Shown: positions 15,205 through 15,884 of the stretch, piece by piece
How the letters are laid out: every line of letters begins with the position of its first letter
How positions within the stretch are numbered: the first letter of the stretch is position 1
Source of the DNA: Dichotomocladium elegans
Taxonomy: Eukaryota > Mucoromycota > Mucoromycetes > Mucorales > Lichtheimiaceae
Length of the DNA: 15,884 bases
Direction: 5' to 3'
Assembly: GCA_025716815.1 (NCBI GenBank)
Contig: JAIXMN010000097.1
Location: forward strand, 1 to 15,884
The notes under the pieces: model-generated
Databases searched by the model: none
Told to the model about the DNA's origin: nothing
Seen by the model: only the letters and a program-made list of their open reading frames with translations
Made by a program: the position numbers and the translations under genes

Positions 15205-15884
15205 AATTTGAATAGGTTATCTTTATGAAATATACTTTACTTAGATTATCTATGGCTATATGACGTTTAGGTATATAGCAGGATTGGTATATGTACTCGT
15301 AGGATATATTGATTCAACAACCAGAACATAGTAGGTCACGGTACTGCTCCCTGCTCTGGAAATAAAGTATGGTTGGAGATAAAAAGGCTCAATCACTCTT
15401 TATTAATACAATAACTGTTCATGCAATCAAAAGAACACCACACACGAATATCTCTTCCTAGCTAACATCTATAGTCATTCCCACAGTGTCTGAGCTACAC
15501 AACTGGTGGCCGATAGATATTGGATTATAGATGTAGCTGCATGATCACCCTGGATCTGCCAGGATAGCACATTACAAATCAATCCGCTCTGGGATGGACG
15601 AGTAATTATCCACTTAAAGGGAAGACCTATTCTTTTACGGAAACCTCTGATTCACTGAGTATTATTGACCATAATACATCAGTGTCAGCTATAGATCCGA
15701 TACAATCATTTCGTAGACAGCAAACAATAAGTCTTTATTAATAGCAGTAATTTAGTTTTCTTTTCTTTTTCTTTAGTTTGTTTTTGAAAGAGAAATAAAG
15801 ACGGTGGTTTGATTTCGTTAAGCTTTCGTGTTTATTTCTCTTGTGCTATTCTTTATTTTATCTATAGTTAAAACTAGCGAATAC
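15205..15884. other. Non-coding right end of the window
   Basis: There is no frame with recognisable protein and no RNA gene that I can support. An 11-base word, ctttattaata, occurs twice (about 15399 and 15733). A 12-bp perfect inverted repeat (aagagaaataaa at 15788-15799, complement at 15831-15842) is present. The origin of the stretch is unknown; it may be further LTR or degraded element sequence. Confidence 0.5.

Noticed and set aside
15395..15745. Two ctttattaata words as ends of another LTR pair
   Set aside because: The match is only about 11-12 bases and the flanking sequences do not align.
1..15884. CRISPR array, tRNA or rRNA gene, bacterial operon
   Set aside because: No regularly spaced short repeats, no cloverleaf that I could support, and all coding matches are eukaryotic retroelements.

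Overview
The window is a block of transposable elements with no host gene that I can recognise. It holds pieces of four retroelements: one LINE-type non-LTR element and three Ty3/gypsy (Metaviridae-type) LTR elements. The base composition is AT-rich, and none of the open frames looks interrupted by introns. Two of the gypsy elements carry chromodomains. My best guess is a filamentous fungus, probably an early-diverging one such as Mucoromycota. That assignment rests on protein style alone and is an inference.

Layout. (1) Positions 1-1870, minus strand: a decayed LINE with the C-terminal part of ORF1, a TAATG stop/start overlap, the ORF2 endonuclease domain and the first residues of the reverse transcriptase; it runs off the left edge. 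(2) Positions 1871-8197, minus strand: a nearly complete chromovirus ('element 1', 6.3 kb). Its two 325-bp LTRs look identical by eye. It has a 1285-residue gag-protease-RT-RNase H frame, then an integrase-chromodomain frame reached across a single -1 frame break, a polypurine tract and a 3' UTR. (3) Positions 8198-10143, plus strand: the 3' half of another gypsy pol ('element 2'; RNase H and integrase, no chromodomain), cut exactly at the element 1 LTR edge, followed by its polypurine tract. (4) Positions 10144-10592: its 3' LTR, which turns into a near-perfect inverted copy of itself, plus a further full-length inverted LTR. (5) Positions 10593-11253: no gene, but promoter-like signals. (6) Positions 11254-14962 and beyond, plus strand: a decayed chromovirus ('element 3') with no gag or protease, about seven frame breaks, a chromodomain missing three residues, a polypurine tract and an LTR start at 14963. 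(7) Positions 15000-15884: non-coding, with several short perfect inverted repeats.

How the parts relate. Element 1 is the young element here. Its left flank is LINE ORF1 coding sequence, its right flank is element 2 pol coding sequence, and no target-site duplication is visible. Simple insertion cannot explain this, so LTR-LTR recombination or a mis-join in the assembly is likely. I found no clear case of a new biological system. The points most worth checking are the mismatched flanks, the A-run frame break before integrase, the absence of a recognisable primer-binding site, the LTR fold-back, and the gag-less RT frame behind a TATA box.
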